In this document: piece by piece, positions 17,260 to 26,271 of the stretch
How the letters are laid out: the number at the start of each line of letters is the position of its first letter
Numbering within the stretch: the first letter of the stretch is position 1
Source of the DNA: Chitinimonas sp036961565
Lineage (GTDB): Bacteria; Pseudomonadota; Gammaproteobacteria; Burkholderiales; Chitinimonadaceae
Reading direction: 5' to 3'
DNA length: 64,000 nucleotides
Assembly (NCBI RefSeq): GCF_036961565.1
Contig: NZ_JBAMDD010000001.1
Span: 62,001 to 126,000 of the forward strand
Notes under the pieces: generated by a model
What the model was told of the DNA's origin: nothing
The model's database searches: none
What the model saw: the letters and a program-made list of their open reading frames with translations, nothing else
Program-made: the position numbers and the translations under genes

Positions 17260-18849
17260 CTAGTGCGCCACATCGGTGGCCTGTGCCATGCGCGGTGGTG
17301 TGCGCATCCAGAACAATAGCGGCAGCAGCAGGATGATGATGGCGCCAAACCACAGGAACAGCTCGCTGAAGGCCAGCAGCATGGCCTGCTGGCTGACCTG
17401 CAGATTGATCAGGGCATAGGCCTTTTGGGTGGCGCTGGCGATGGCATCACCCTTTTGCTGGAATAGCCGGGTATAGGCTTCCAGCCTTTCGGCCATGGCG
17501 GCGTTGTCATGGGCCAGATGCTCGACCAGGGCCGAGCGTTTGATGTCTTCGAACTTGACCAGCAGCGTGGCCGACAGCGCAATGCCTACGCTGCCCCCCA
17601 ACTGCCTTACCAGGTTGTAGAGGCCGGTAGCGTTGGGGATTTCAGTAGGCAGGATACGGGCCAGGCTGAGGTTGTTGAGCGGCATGAACACCAGGCCCAG
17701 GCCAAAGCCCCGTAGCAGCAAAGGCCAGAAGAAATCGGCCGCGCCCGATTCGGTGGTAAACAGGTGGTGACCCCACATGGCGTACATGAACAGGGCGGCT
17801 CCCGCGATGATCAGCACATGGGCCGGCACACCGCGGGAAATCAGCTTGGCGGCAATGGGCATGGCAAAGGCCGCTGCCAGGGCGGAGGGCAGGATGATCA
17901 TGCCGGTCTGGAAGGCGTCGAAACCAATGAGGGTCTGGGCATAGACCGGGAACAGGAACACGGTGGAGAACAAGGCGGCACCCAGAAAGAAGGTGAACAG
18001 CAGGCCAGCTGAAAACTGCAGATCCTTCATGATGCGCAGGTTGACGATGGGATGGGCTATCTCAAGCTGGCGGATGACGAAAGCGAACAACGAGACGAAG
18101 CTGGTGACCGCGTAGGCCAGGATCTCAGTGGACTCGAACCATTCCAGCTTTTCGCCGCGCTCCAGCATCAGCTGCAGGCTGCCTATGCCGATTGCCAGCA
18201 AGAGCAGGCCCAGGTAGTCCACGCTGCTGATCTGCCGGCGATGGGCGGAGTCGGGTACGAAGGCCAGCACCAGGAAGAGGGCGATGGCACCGAGGGGCAG
18301 GTTGATATAGAAAATCCAGGGCCAGGACCAGGTGTCGGTAATCCAGCCGCCTACGGTTGGGCCGAGCGAGGGGCCGAACATGATGCCTATGCCGAAGATG
18401 GCCATGGCCGTCGCCATCTCCTCGGCCGGAAACACTTCGTACAGCGTGGCCTGCGCCGTGGCGATCAGACCGCCGCCGCCCAGGCCCTGGACGATGCGCC
18501 AGAACACCAGCTCGCCCAGGGAGGTAGCATTGCCACAGGCCCAGGAGGCGACGGTGAAGATGATGATGGACAGCGCCAGGTAGTTGCGGCGGCCTATCTG
18601 GTTGGCCAGGAAGCCCGAAATGGGCAGGATGATGACGTTGGCGACCACATAGCCTATCGAAACCCAGGTGATTTCATCGAGCGTGGCACCCAGGGTGCCC
18701 ATCATATGGGGGACGGCAACATTGACGATGCTGGTGTCCAGCAGTTCCAGCACGCAGGCCAGGGTGACCGTGATCGCGATGATAAAGCGGTTGCGATGGA
18801 TGGCATCTGGATGGTTGCTGCGTAGCAGGCTGGGGAAGAAAGGCTTCAT
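17260..18849 (-). CDS. DHA2-family drug:H+ antiporter (EmrB/QacA type)
   Basis: A 529-residue MFS protein with fourteen predicted helices. Helix 1 carries LDTSIVNVAVPHM, the DHA2 motif D1, and motif A-like residues (GFLANQIGRRN) lie between helices 2 and 3; motif C appears as GIGIMFGPSLGPTVGGW. This is the EmrB type that works with an HlyD/EmrA adaptor and TolC. The matching adaptor is at 20294-21355, separated by a LysE exporter and a phosphoesterase. Confidence 0.92.
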   Translation of the reverse strand: MKPFFPSLLRSNHPDAIHRNRFIIAITVTLACVLELLDTSIVNVAVPHMMGTLGATLDEITWVSIGYVVANVIILPISGFLANQIGRRNYLALSIIIFTVASWACGNATSLGELVFWRIVQGLGGGGLIATAQATLYEVFPAEEMATAMAIFGIGIMFGPSLGPTVGGWITDTWSWPWIFYINLPLGAIALFLVLAFVPDSAHRRQISSVDYLGLLLLAIGIGSLQLMLERGEKLEWFESTEILAYAVTSFVSLFAFVIRQLEIAHPIVNLRIMKDLQFSAGLLFTFFLGAALFSTVFLFPVYAQTLIGFDAFQTGMIILPSALAAAFAMPIAAKLISRGVPAHVLIIAGAALFMYAMWGHHLFTTESGAADFFWPLLLRGFGLGLVFMPLNNLSLARILPTEIPNATGLYNLVRQLGGSVGIALSATLLVKFEDIKRSALVEHLAHDNAAMAERLEAYTRLFQQKGDAIASATQKAYALINLQVSQQAMLLAFSELFLWFGAIIILLLPLLFWMRTPPRMAQATDVAH

Positions 18850-18887
18850 GCTATGACCTTGGCTGGGGCGGCTGGCGGGTAGATGAA

Positions 18888-19520
18888 TCAGGCCTGCCTG
18901 GAGAGGGCGAGCTTGATGCCGAGGAACAGGAACAACGCCCCCATGCTGCGGTTAAGCCACTGGCTAATGCCCTTGCCGGGCTGGATCAGGCTGCTGACCT
19001 TGGCGGCGGTATAGGCCAGGGTGTGGCACCAGAGCATGCCGTTGAAATTGAATATCGCCCCCAGGAAGATAAAGGCGAGGGCTTTGCTGGGTGCCGTGGC
19101 ATCAATGAACTGGGGCACGAAGGCCAGAAAGAACAGGGCCACCTTGGGGTTCAGCACATTAGTCCAGAAGCCTTGCCAGAATATGCTGGACAGGGGCGCG
19201 GCCTGCAGCGTGGCCAGTTCACCTGGCGTGCTGACCTTGCTGCGCAGCATGCTGATGCCGACCCAGATCAGGTAGGCGGCGCCGATCAGCTTGACGATGG
19301 TGAAGGCCGTGGCCGAGGTGGCCAGAATGGCCGACAAGCCCAAGGCTGCGGCGAAGATATGGACAAAGGTACCCAGGCCTATACCCAGTGCGGCGGCGGA
19401 ACCTGCCCTGAAACCCTGGCCGGCGGCGCGGCTGGCGATGTAGAGGGAATCCGGGCCAGGCGCGATATTGAGCATCAGGCCGGACAGGATAAACAGCCAG
19501 AGGTCGTGGGTGCCGAACAT
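18888..19520 (-). CDS. LysE/RhtB-family amino-acid exporter
   Basis: A 210-residue inner-membrane protein with six predicted helices and the family signature ISGLMLNIAPGPDSLY-like segment near the N terminus (seen as LNIAPGPDSLYIASRA), followed by GIGLGTFVHIFAAALGLSA. Members export lysine, threonine, homoserine lactone or related metabolites. It lies between the DHA2 transporter and the phosphoesterase in a same-strand run. Confidence 0.9.
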   Translation of the reverse strand: MFGTHDLWLFILSGLMLNIAPGPDSLYIASRAAGQGFRAGSAAALGIGLGTFVHIFAAALGLSAILATSATAFTIVKLIGAAYLIWVGISMLRSKVSTPGELATLQAAPLSSIFWQGFWTNVLNPKVALFFLAFVPQFIDATAPSKALAFIFLGAIFNFNGMLWCHTLAYTAAKVSSLIQPGKGISQWLNRSMGALFLFLGIKLALSRQA

Positions 19521-19529
19521 GGATTGGTC

Positions 19530-20276
19530 TCAGGTAGGGGATACGAGGGCGTAGCCGGTGCGCAGGGCGTGTGCCCACTCAGGCCGACCATTGCGGGCGG
19601 CTTGCGCGGCGGCAGACTCAAAGTCATACGGCAGCGCAAGCAGATCGACCTGCCAGCCGTGATCCAGGCGCTCGACGATCGCATAGCGGGCATCGGGGCT
19701 GCCGTTCTCTATCAGGTGAAAGTGCGGGTGATCGTCGTCGTAGGCCGGCAGGCCGACGCTGCCGGGGTTGACCACCAGCCGGCCATCGAGGGCGCGCAGG
19801 GTACGGGGGAGATGGGTATGGCCGCAGGCAATCAGGCGGGCGGTCTCCTGGCCCAGGCGTGCATCCAGCTCGGTGGGCGTGGCCATACGGCAGCCCGTGG
19901 GGGTCACGGTTTCCATGCAATAGACCAGGTCGCTGCTGGGGGTGCCATGGCACAGCAGCACCTCGTCCATCCGGTAGGTGGGCGGCAGGCTGGCCAGCCA
20001 CTGCAAGGTGGCAGGGCTGATCTGCTGGCGGGCGTGGCGATCGCTGGCGGCCATGCGGGACGGATGCTGGGTCAGCAATTGCCGCTCGTGATTGCCCGCC
20101 AGTTGCGGCCAGCTCTGCTGCCGCAGCAATACCGCAGTTTCTTCTGGCCATAGCGGCCCGCTCAAGCTGTCGCCCAGATTGGCAATCTGCGTGATGCCAC
20201 GGCGGGCAATATCGGCCAGCACCGCTTGCAGGGCGGGGAGATTGCCGTGGATATCGGAGATCAGGGCGATGCGCAT
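19530..20276 (-). CDS. Calcineurin-like metallophosphoesterase (YfcE/MJ0936 type)
   Basis: The 248-residue cytoplasmic protein has the five phosphoesterase blocks: SDIHGN at residues 7-12, GDSLSGP, AGNHE, CGHTHLP and VNPGSVGLP. These build a two-metal centre for phosphodiester hydrolysis. The substrate is not evident. It ends 9 bases before the LysE gene and starts 17 bases after the HlyD-like gene, so it is in the efflux operon without an obvious connection to efflux. Confidence 0.88.
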   Translation of the reverse strand: MRIALISDIHGNLPALQAVLADIARRGITQIANLGDSLSGPLWPEETAVLLRQQSWPQLAGNHERQLLTQHPSRMAASDRHARQQISPATLQWLASLPPTYRMDEVLLCHGTPSSDLVYCMETVTPTGCRMATPTELDARLGQETARLIACGHTHLPRTLRALDGRLVVNPGSVGLPAYDDDHPHFHLIENGSPDARYAIVERLDHGWQVDLLALPYDFESAAAQAARNGRPEWAHALRTGYALVSPT

Positions 20277-20293
20277 GGTGTTTCTTCCTGGAA

Positions 20294-21355
20294 TCAGCGT
20301 ATGCGTATGCTGGCCATGACGCTCATGCCGGGGCGCAATGGGGTGGCGTTGTGGTCAAAAGCGGCCAGCCTGATCTTGACGGGCACGCGCTGCACTACCT
20401 TGGTGAAGTTGCCGCTGGCGTTATCAGGCGGCAACAGCGAAAACTTGGCGCCGGTGGCTGAGCTGAAGGATTCCACCGTGCCGGCAAAAGCCTTGCCGGG
20501 GTAGGCATCCACCTCGACGGTGACTGCCTGGCCGGCCCGCACATTGCCCACCTCGGTTTCCTTGAGATTGGCCGTAACCCAGATATCGCTGAGCGGCACC
20601 ACGTACATCAGCGTCTGGCCTGCCTGCACCAATTGGCCGACTTCGACCGACTTCTTGCTGACCACGCCGGTGATGGGGGCCAGTACCTCGGTATCCTTGA
20701 ACTGGATGGCTGCCAGATCACGCTGGGCCCGAACCGAATCGACCTTGGCCTGGGCGGACTTCAGGCCGGCGCCAGCCACGCCTACCTGCTGGCTGGCCGC
20801 GCTGGCGGTATCGCGTGCTGTCTTGAGCTGCGATTCGGCCGAGCGTTGGGCTGCCAGGGCAGCATCCAGCTGGGCGCTGGAAGCCATGCCCTTGGCAGCC
20901 AATGAGCGGGTGCGTTCCAGATCATTGTGCGCCCGCTCGGCATTGGCCGCTGCCAGGGCAATGGTCGATTGCGCTGCGGCCGCGCTGGCCTGGGCATAGC
21001 CTATCTGGGCCTCGGCCTGACCGGTGCTGCCCTTGCTGCCGGCGGCAGCCATGGCGATCTTCAGATCGGCTTCGGCCTGTGCCAGGCGGGCGCCGTAGTC
21101 GCGGTCATCTATCTTGACCAACACGCTGCGGGCGCTGACGGGCTGGTTGTCGGCCACCTTCACCGCCTGTACATAGCCGGACAGGCGGGCGGCGATGGGC
21201 ACGATATGTCCCTCTACCTGTGCGTTGTCGGTCTCGACATAGGTACGGCCATGCCACCAGTGATAGATCACCCAGCCTGCGATGGCGGCGATGGCGAGCG
21301 CCAGGACCAACCTGGCTTTGGTCTGTTTCTGCGATGGGCTTGCGGTGTCGTTCAT
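20294..21355 (-). CDS. HlyD/EmrA-family membrane fusion protein
   Basis: A 353-residue periplasmic adaptor with an N-terminal anchor helix (about 17-34). The sequence YVETDNAQVEGHIVPIA is the EmrA/biotinyl-lipoyl domain signature. A long alpha-hairpin follows (about 100-205, rich in Ala/Glu/Gln), then the second half of the lipoyl domain (VLAPITGVVSKKSVEVGQ) and a beta-barrel. It should link the DHA2 pump to a TolC-like channel; no TolC gene is in the window. Confidence 0.92.
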   Translation of the reverse strand: MNDTASPSQKQTKARLVLALAIAAIAGWVIYHWWHGRTYVETDNAQVEGHIVPIAARLSGYVQAVKVADNQPVSARSVLVKIDDRDYGARLAQAEADLKIAMAAAGSKGSTGQAEAQIGYAQASAAAAQSTIALAAANAERAHNDLERTRSLAAKGMASSAQLDAALAAQRSAESQLKTARDTASAASQQVGVAGAGLKSAQAKVDSVRAQRDLAAIQFKDTEVLAPITGVVSKKSVEVGQLVQAGQTLMYVVPLSDIWVTANLKETEVGNVRAGQAVTVEVDAYPGKAFAGTVESFSSATGAKFSLLPPDNASGNFTKVVQRVPVKIRLAAFDHNATPLRPGMSVMASIRIR

Positions 21356-21430
21356 GCGTGGCTCTTGAGGCTTGCACCAGCTTGGGCTGGTGTCTGGGAG
21401 GTGTGGGGGTGTCAGCCGGGATGCTGAGGG

Positions 21431-22057
21431 CTATCGGTGCCGCAGGCCCTGTACCAGCAGATCAAAATGGAAGCGGGCAAAGGCCTTGAGGTCGACGGGT
21501 TCGGTATCGCACAGCGAGAAGCTCTGTTTCCAGACCTTGATCATCACCAACGGGGCGGTGACCGCCCGGGCGGCCATCATGGGATCAACTTCACGGAACT
21601 CGCCGCTCTGTATGCCACGGCTGATCACATCGGCAAACAGCCGGCGGCTACGTACCACGACTTCATCCACATAGAACCGGGCCAGCTCAGGGAAATTGGT
21701 GGCCTCGGCAATCATCAGCCGGGAGATGCCGGAGGAGGTGGCATGCTCCATCCGCTCCGCCCAGCTGGACAGCAGCTGCCACAACAGGTCGGACCAGGCG
21801 CCCTGATGTTCTTCTACCAGTGTCTCGGCAAACTCCAGTGCAGGGACGACGGTTTCGCGTACTACCGCCTTGAACAGTTCTTCCTTGTTCTCGAAGTACA
21901 GATAGACCGTGCCCTTGGTGACGCCCGCCAGCTTGGCGACATCATCCAGCCGGGTGGCGGCAAAGCCTTTGTCGGCGAACAGGGTCAGGGCGGCCTGGAT
22001 GATCTCGGCCGGACGGGCATCCTTGCGGCGCTGCCAGCGTGGTAGGGGAGTATTCAT
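21431..22057 (-). CDS. TetR-family regulator of the efflux operon
   Basis: A 208-residue regulator with an N-terminal TetR helix-turn-helix (about residues 12-58; VAKLAGVTKGTVYLYFENKEELF is the recognition region). The start at 22057 is chosen for the AGGAG eight bases upstream; the frame extends to 22129 without another ribosome site. It is the first gene of the leftward run and probably represses itself and the HlyD/DHA2 genes downstream. Confidence 0.9.
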   Translation of the reverse strand: MNTPLPRWQRRKDARPAEIIQAALTLFADKGFAATRLDDVAKLAGVTKGTVYLYFENKEELFKAVVRETVVPALEFAETLVEEHQGAWSDLLWQLLSSWAERMEHATSSGISRLMIAEATNFPELARFYVDEVVVRSRRLFADVISRGIQSGEFREVDPMMAARAVTAPLVMIKVWKQSFSLCDTEPVDLKAFARFHFDLLVQGLRHR

Positions 22058-22119
22058 AGGGGGCTCCTGGGCGGGTGAGGCCAATACAGGGCGGTGCGCC
22101 AAGCTGGGTGGTGAATTAG

Positions 22120-22159
22120 TGACTTTCAAGTAATTTATTCATTACTGAACAAAAAGTCA
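22120..22159. promoter_or_regulatory. Candidate operator of the TetR regulator
   Basis: The AT-rich stretch between the divergent tetR and hydrolase genes contains two nested inverted repeats: TGACTTT (22120-22126) with AAAGTCA (22153-22159), and AGTAAT (22129-22134) with ATTACT (22141-22146). Repeats of this size upstream of a TetR gene are typical operators. No binding data, and the two repeats are not exactly concentric. Confidence 0.45.
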
Positions 22160-22212
22160 ATAACTACGGGCTTGGTTGTAAGCGGCGGGGGATTGGCGTA
22201 AGGTGGCCGGCA

Positions 22213-23052
22213 ATGCTCAGGGAAATTCATAAGAACAGTGTCCAAGTGACTGATATAAAGCTGGAAATAATCGAATCAAAGGCCTTGCAGGCGAGTGGGC
22301 GACCGCCCTTGCTGTTTATCCATGGCGCTTATGCTGCCGCCTGGTGCTGGCAGGTGCATTACCTGGCTTATTTTGCCCAACGCGGCTATCACAGCTTTGC
22401 CGTCAGCCTGCGTGGCCATGGCTTGAGCGAGGGGCGTAGCGGGCTGGCCGCCACATCGGTGCATGAGTACGCCGAGGATGTGGCGCAAGCCATCAGGCTG
22501 ATCGAGATGCAGACCGGGCGCCGGCCGGTGCTGGTAGGGCATTCCATGGGGGGCTACCTGGCCCAGATGGTGGCGCGCGAGCAGGTGCTGCCTGGCCTGG
22601 CCCTGCTTGCCACGGTGCCACCCGAGGGCTTGATGGGGTCGGCATTGCATTTGTTCTGGCAGCATCCTCTGCTGCTGTGGGAGCTGAATCTGCTGCAGAA
22701 CGGGGGCGTGCCGCCCCGGCTCGACAAGCTGCGGGAGCTATTGTTCTCGGCCGACATTGTGGAGGCCGAGTTGCAGGCCTACGCTGCGCGCTTCCAGCAT
22801 GAATCGGATCGCGCCCTGATAGACATGAATCTACCCCAGTTTGACCAGCGACCACCGCGCGGCATGCCGCCCGCACTGGTGCTGGGTAGTCATGATGACA
22901 AGCTGATGCCTTGCCATCTGATCTACAGCGCCGCCCGTGCCTTGGGTGTGCGTGCCCATATGTTGCAAGGCCTGGGACATATGCTGATGCTGGATGCCGG
23001 CTGGCAACTGGCTGCGGCGGCCCTGGCAGCGTGGTTGGAGGAGCTACCATGA
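22213..23052 (+). CDS. Alpha/beta-fold hydrolase
   Basis: A 279-residue cytoplasmic hydrolase. The oxyanion-hole motif is LLFIHGAYAAAWCW, the nucleophile elbow is GHSMGG, the acid is in LGSHDDKLMP, and the histidine is in GLGHMLMLD, so the triad is intact. The substrate (ester, lipid or lactone) cannot be read. Its stop overlaps the ATG of the NlpC/P60 lipoprotein gene by four bases (ATGA), so the two are translationally coupled. Confidence 0.88.
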   Translation: MLREIHKNSVQVTDIKLEIIESKALQASGRPPLLFIHGAYAAAWCWQVHYLAYFAQRGYHSFAVSLRGHGLSEGRSGLAATSVHEYAEDVAQAIRLIEMQTGRRPVLVGHSMGGYLAQMVAREQVLPGLALLATVPPEGLMGSALHLFWQHPLLLWELNLLQNGGVPPRLDKLRELLFSADIVEAELQAYAARFQHESDRALIDMNLPQFDQRPPRGMPPALVLGSHDDKLMPCHLIYSAARALGVRAHMLQGLGHMLMLDAGWQLAAAALAAWLEELP

Positions 23053-23621
23053 AGTTAGCGCGTATCGCTAAGCCGCGTCGCCGGCTGCTGGGCGTAGCCT
23101 TGCTGCCTTTGTTGCTGGCCGCATGCGCCAGTGCGCCAGACAAGCCAGTTGGCAAGCCTGCTGGCCAGCCTGCCGGCAAGGTGGCCAGCAAGCCACCAGC
23201 GGCGCGTCCGGCGGTGGCGCCCAGCCATATCGAGGTGAGTGCGGCAGGGCGCGAGATCGTGATGTATGCGCTGGGGCTGATTGATGTGGGCTATGTGTTT
23301 GGCGGCAAGAATCCGGAAGCGGGGCTGGATTGCTCGGGCATGGTGAGTTTTATCTTCCGTAATGCGGTAGGTATGGAAGTGCGAGGTAGCGCAGCAGAGA
23401 TCGCCCGCAAGGGACGGCCCATCAAGCGGGAGGAATTGCAGGCCGGCGACTTGGTGTTCTTCAACACCATGAACCGCTCCTTCTCGCATGTGGGTATCTA
23501 TATAGGCGATGACAAGTTCATCCACGCCCCCAGCACAAAGGGTAGGGTGCGGATAGAGAGCATGAAGACCAAATACTTCGCCACCCGCTATGAGGCCGCG
23601 CGCTCTTTGCTGGCGGGGTGA
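23049..23621 (+). CDS. NlpC/P60 (C40) cell-wall peptidase, lipoprotein
   Basis: A 190-residue protein with a lipobox (LAAC; Cys26 is the lipidation site) after a basic signal peptide, then a Pro/Lys/Ala-rich linker to about residue 58. The C40 domain has Cys95 (DCSGMVSF), His147 (SFSHVGIYIG) and a further His159. It should cut peptide stems of murein in the periplasm, like Spr/MepS. The start is set by the ATGA overlap with the hydrolase upstream. Confidence 0.9.
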   Translation: MKLARIAKPRRRLLGVALLPLLLAACASAPDKPVGKPAGQPAGKVASKPPAARPAVAPSHIEVSAAGREIVMYALGLIDVGYVFGGKNPEAGLDCSGMVSFIFRNAVGMEVRGSAAEIARKGRPIKREELQAGDLVFFNTMNRSFSHVGIYIGDDKFIHAPSTKGRVRIESMKTKYFATRYEAARSLLAG

Positions 23622-23723
23622 GCCGTTGCCTTTCAGATGACGAGCGTCAGCAGGGCTCTCGTGCGGCGGGGTGTGGATTCAATCGAGGGGAGAGCCTACT
23701 GGTTCAGACTGCGCTGAAGTCCA

Positions 23724-23744
23724 GCGCCAGGGTTACCCTGGCGC
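23724..23744. terminator. Hairpin between convergent genes
   Basis: A perfect 9-bp stem (GCGCCAGGG with CCCTGGCGC) with a TTA loop sits between the NlpC/P60 gene and the leftward hydrolase gene. There is no T tract on either side, so termination is only a guess. Confidence 0.4.
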
Positions 23745-23792
23745 CTGCTCGTTCAGTGGCACCTATCGATAATCTGATTCCATAACAGGCTC

Positions 23793-24725
23793 TCAGTTCA
23801 GGTATTGCTGCAAGTGGTTCAGGGCTGCGGTATCGGCCTGCTCTTTGGCACAGGCATCCGGTGTGCTGGCGATGTTGACGCAGGCATCATCCGAGCCGTC
23901 AAAGCTGTGGGCTGCACCCTGGTAGACCGTCATCTGCACTTCGTTGCCGGTCAGGCTGCTGGCCCCCAGCTGGGCAGCACGGTCCTGGCGGGTGGTGCAG
24001 GGGTACTTGAGTGCCTGGGTGGCTTTGCTGGCGTCGTAGTAGAGCTTGTCGGCGCTGGCGGCCAGGATGTGCACACCTGCATAGGGCCGCCATTTGCTGT
24101 TGGTGATGCCGTTGTAGGCGCTGTTCAGGCCGCAGCCGGGATAGAAGGCTACGCCACCACGGAAGCCACGTTGTGCTGCCGGTTTGCTGGTGGTGCCGTC
24201 GGGCTGGGTGTCGGCCAGCGTGGTCATGACGGTGCTGCCGCCGTGCGACCAACCCAGCAATGACATGCGGCCAGGGGCGACCAGATCGCTGCGGCTGTCG
24301 AGATAGCTGCGGGCGGCATAGACGTCCAGCGGCCGGTCGGTGACTTCTGAGATGCCGACGCCAGCGCCATTGCTGCATTCACTCTGATTCTGGCCTGCAG
24401 GTTTGCGTGGACTGAAGCTGTCAACGATCAGGACCACCATGTTCTGGGCCACCAATCGGTCTGCCCACTCGCGATACAGGGTCTGGACATTGCTGTTGTT
24501 GGCATTGGGCAGGCTGTAGCTATAGACCCCCGAGCAGCCATGCAGCATGACGACGGCAGGGTAGCGCTGATTGCCGCCTTCGACCCAGCCTGCGGGCACG
24601 AACAGCTTGGCTGGAATAGTGAGGCCTGCGGCATTCTCGAAGTTCACATTGCTGAAGTTGCTGTTCCAGGCCATCGCAGGCAGGGTGGCGGCGCAGAGCA
24701 GTGCGGTGATGCAGGGTTTGAACAT
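23793..24725 (-). CDS. Secreted dienelactone-hydrolase-like protein
   Basis: The 310-residue protein begins with a signal peptide (MFKPCITALLCAATLPAMA). The alpha/beta-hydrolase core shows HGCSGVYSYS (oxyanion hole), GWSHGG (nucleophile elbow), an acid near ASADKLYYD and the histidine in GAAHSFDGSDDAC. Four or more cysteines toward the C terminus may form disulfides, which fits export. The start at 24725 was chosen because it opens the signal peptide; the frame extends 84 bases upstream with no sensible sequence. Expected substrates are esters or lactones. Confidence 0.82.
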   Translation of the reverse strand: MFKPCITALLCAATLPAMAWNSNFSNVNFENAAGLTIPAKLFVPAGWVEGGNQRYPAVVMLHGCSGVYSYSLPNANNSNVQTLYREWADRLVAQNMVVLIVDSFSPRKPAGQNQSECSNGAGVGISEVTDRPLDVYAARSYLDSRSDLVAPGRMSLLGWSHGGSTVMTTLADTQPDGTTSKPAAQRGFRGGVAFYPGCGLNSAYNGITNSKWRPYAGVHILAASADKLYYDASKATQALKYPCTTRQDRAAQLGASSLTGNEVQMTVYQGAAHSFDGSDDACVNIASTPDACAKEQADTAALNHLQQYLN

Positions 24726-25302
24726 GGCGATGTCTCTCGGTGTGTTGATCTTGGCGGCACGGTGGGCGAGGCGGCTATAGGCGCCGTTAGCCCCAAGTGC
24801 GCGGGCCACAAGGTGGCTGGTGTGAGCGCATCGTCACATTGGGCGGGTTTGTGTGATCCGAATATGTAATTAAGAGAGTACTAATATTTTGCTAAATGGT
24901 CCTGGCTGGACGAGGGGGCGCAGAATATGAAACTATCGCAAGCCTGCTGATGGCCGGGTTCTTGTCTGCAGACTGGGCTTGGCCATGAGCCTTGGTGCCA
25001 TCTGCGCTGCTAAACCACCTTGCCGACCACATAGTGTCGCCGTGGCGTACTGCGCGAGCGGATGCGCAGCTTGGTGGGTGCTTCCAGATGCCTCACTGCC
25101 GACCTGCCCGTAAGGAGTAGGCTGGCGTGCCAAAGCGTCTGGTGGTGCCAGCAACCTCGCTATAAAGCGGCGCTGTCCAGGGTATATCGCTCCATCTATT
25201 CAGCCTATGTAGTGTCGATATGCTTAGGTGGCGCCCGGCCTCGCCTTTAAGCCGAGGTTTCTGGAAGCACCCTGGTGTCTATGCAACTGTACTGGAGTCA
25301 GA
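24726..25302. other. 577-bp divergent intergenic region without a visible gene
   Basis: An AT-rich stretch at about 24850-24900 next to the leftward gene may contain its promoter. The rest is GC-rich, with only short unsupported open frames on both strands and no tRNA-like or riboswitch-like structure that I could recognise. The ribosome site for the next gene (GGAG, five bases before the ATG) is at its right end. Confidence 0.4.
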
Positions 25303-26139
25303 ATGAACATACGCTCATTTTTCGTCATCGCCCTCGCCGCCTCGGGTTTTGCCTATGCCAGCAATATGGCAGCCGATGCAGGGAAAGTCAGCGAAACCGT
25401 GCCGCCGGCCAAGGAATGGAAGACCGTCCGTATTGGCGTTGAGCCGGCATTCAAGCCGTTTACCTTCAAGACACCGGAAGGTGTGTTGACCGGGTTTGAT
25501 ATCGATATTGCCAATGAACTGTGCACGGCCATGCAGGTGAAGTGCGAGTTCGTGGAGGAGGCGGACTGGAATGCCTTCCTGGTGAATCTGAACAAGGATA
25601 AATACGACGCCATTGTCTCTTCGATGTATATCACCGATGAGAGAAAGCAATTTGCTGCATTCACCAAGACCTACTATCAGGTGCCGTCGCGCATCGTGGT
25701 CCGGGCGGATAGCAAGATCAAGAAGTTGCCTGCTGACCTGAAAGGGAAGCGCCTGGGTGTGGCTATCAACTCAGCCGAAGAGCGTTACGCTTTGGGTGAG
25801 CTGGCGGCGAAGGGAGCCAAGATCACACGCTACAAGACCCATGCCATGCTGATGGAAGATATGGCGATGGACAAATTGGATGCCGCTGCCATGGATGCAC
25901 TGATTGCCGCCACGGATTTTCTGGGTAAAACCGGCAACGAGGATTGGTCTTTTGCTGGTCCGGCCATCAACGACAAAAGCAACACCAAGTATTTTGGTAT
26001 AGGGCCCGGCATCGCGGTGCGTAAACAGGATGAGGCGCTGCGCGTGATGTTTGACAAGGCCATTGTGACCATACGACAGAATGGCCAGTGGAAGAAGGTC
26101 AACGACAAGTACTTCAGCTTTGACGCCTGGGTGGACTAG
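25303..26139 (+). CDS. Amino-acid ABC transporter substrate-binding protein (SBP_bac_3), orphan
   Basis: A 278-residue periplasmic binding protein: signal peptide at residues 1-20, then RIGVEPAFKPFTFKTPEG, GFDIDIANELC (the family signature) and DAIVSSMYITDERKQ, which place it close to lysine/arginine/ornithine and histidine-binding proteins. The start at 25303 has GGAG five bases upstream. Downstream comes a terminator, so it is transcribed alone; no permease or ATPase is nearby. Confidence 0.9.
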   Translation: MNIRSFFVIALAASGFAYASNMAADAGKVSETVPPAKEWKTVRIGVEPAFKPFTFKTPEGVLTGFDIDIANELCTAMQVKCEFVEEADWNAFLVNLNKDKYDAIVSSMYITDERKQFAAFTKTYYQVPSRIVVRADSKIKKLPADLKGKRLGVAINSAEERYALGELAAKGAKITRYKTHAMLMEDMAMDKLDAAAMDALIAATDFLGKTGNEDWSFAGPAINDKSNTKYFGIGPGIAVRKQDEALRVMFDKAIVTIRQNGQWKKVNDKYFSFDAWVD

Positions 26140-26156
26140 GCATTGCTGCATGATTG

Positions 26157-26190
26157 AAAACAAAGGCGCTGAATAGCGCCTTTGTTTTGC
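26157..26190 (+). terminator. Terminator after the binding-protein gene
   Basis: A perfect 14-bp stem (26157-26170 with 26175-26188) closes a GAAT loop and ends in TTTTGC. The outer four pairs are A:T, giving a T tract on either strand. Confidence 0.9.
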
Positions 26191-26271
26191 TTGAGTGCCT
26201 CGTTTATGGGGCTGGGCTATGGTAAACCAGTACACGGTGGGATATTCAACTGACGAATCAATGAGGAAGAA

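Noticed and set aside
24933..25154. A 73-codon minus-strand frame in the 577-bp gap.
   Set aside because: No ribosome site, no recognisable fold and composition like non-coding GC-rich DNA.
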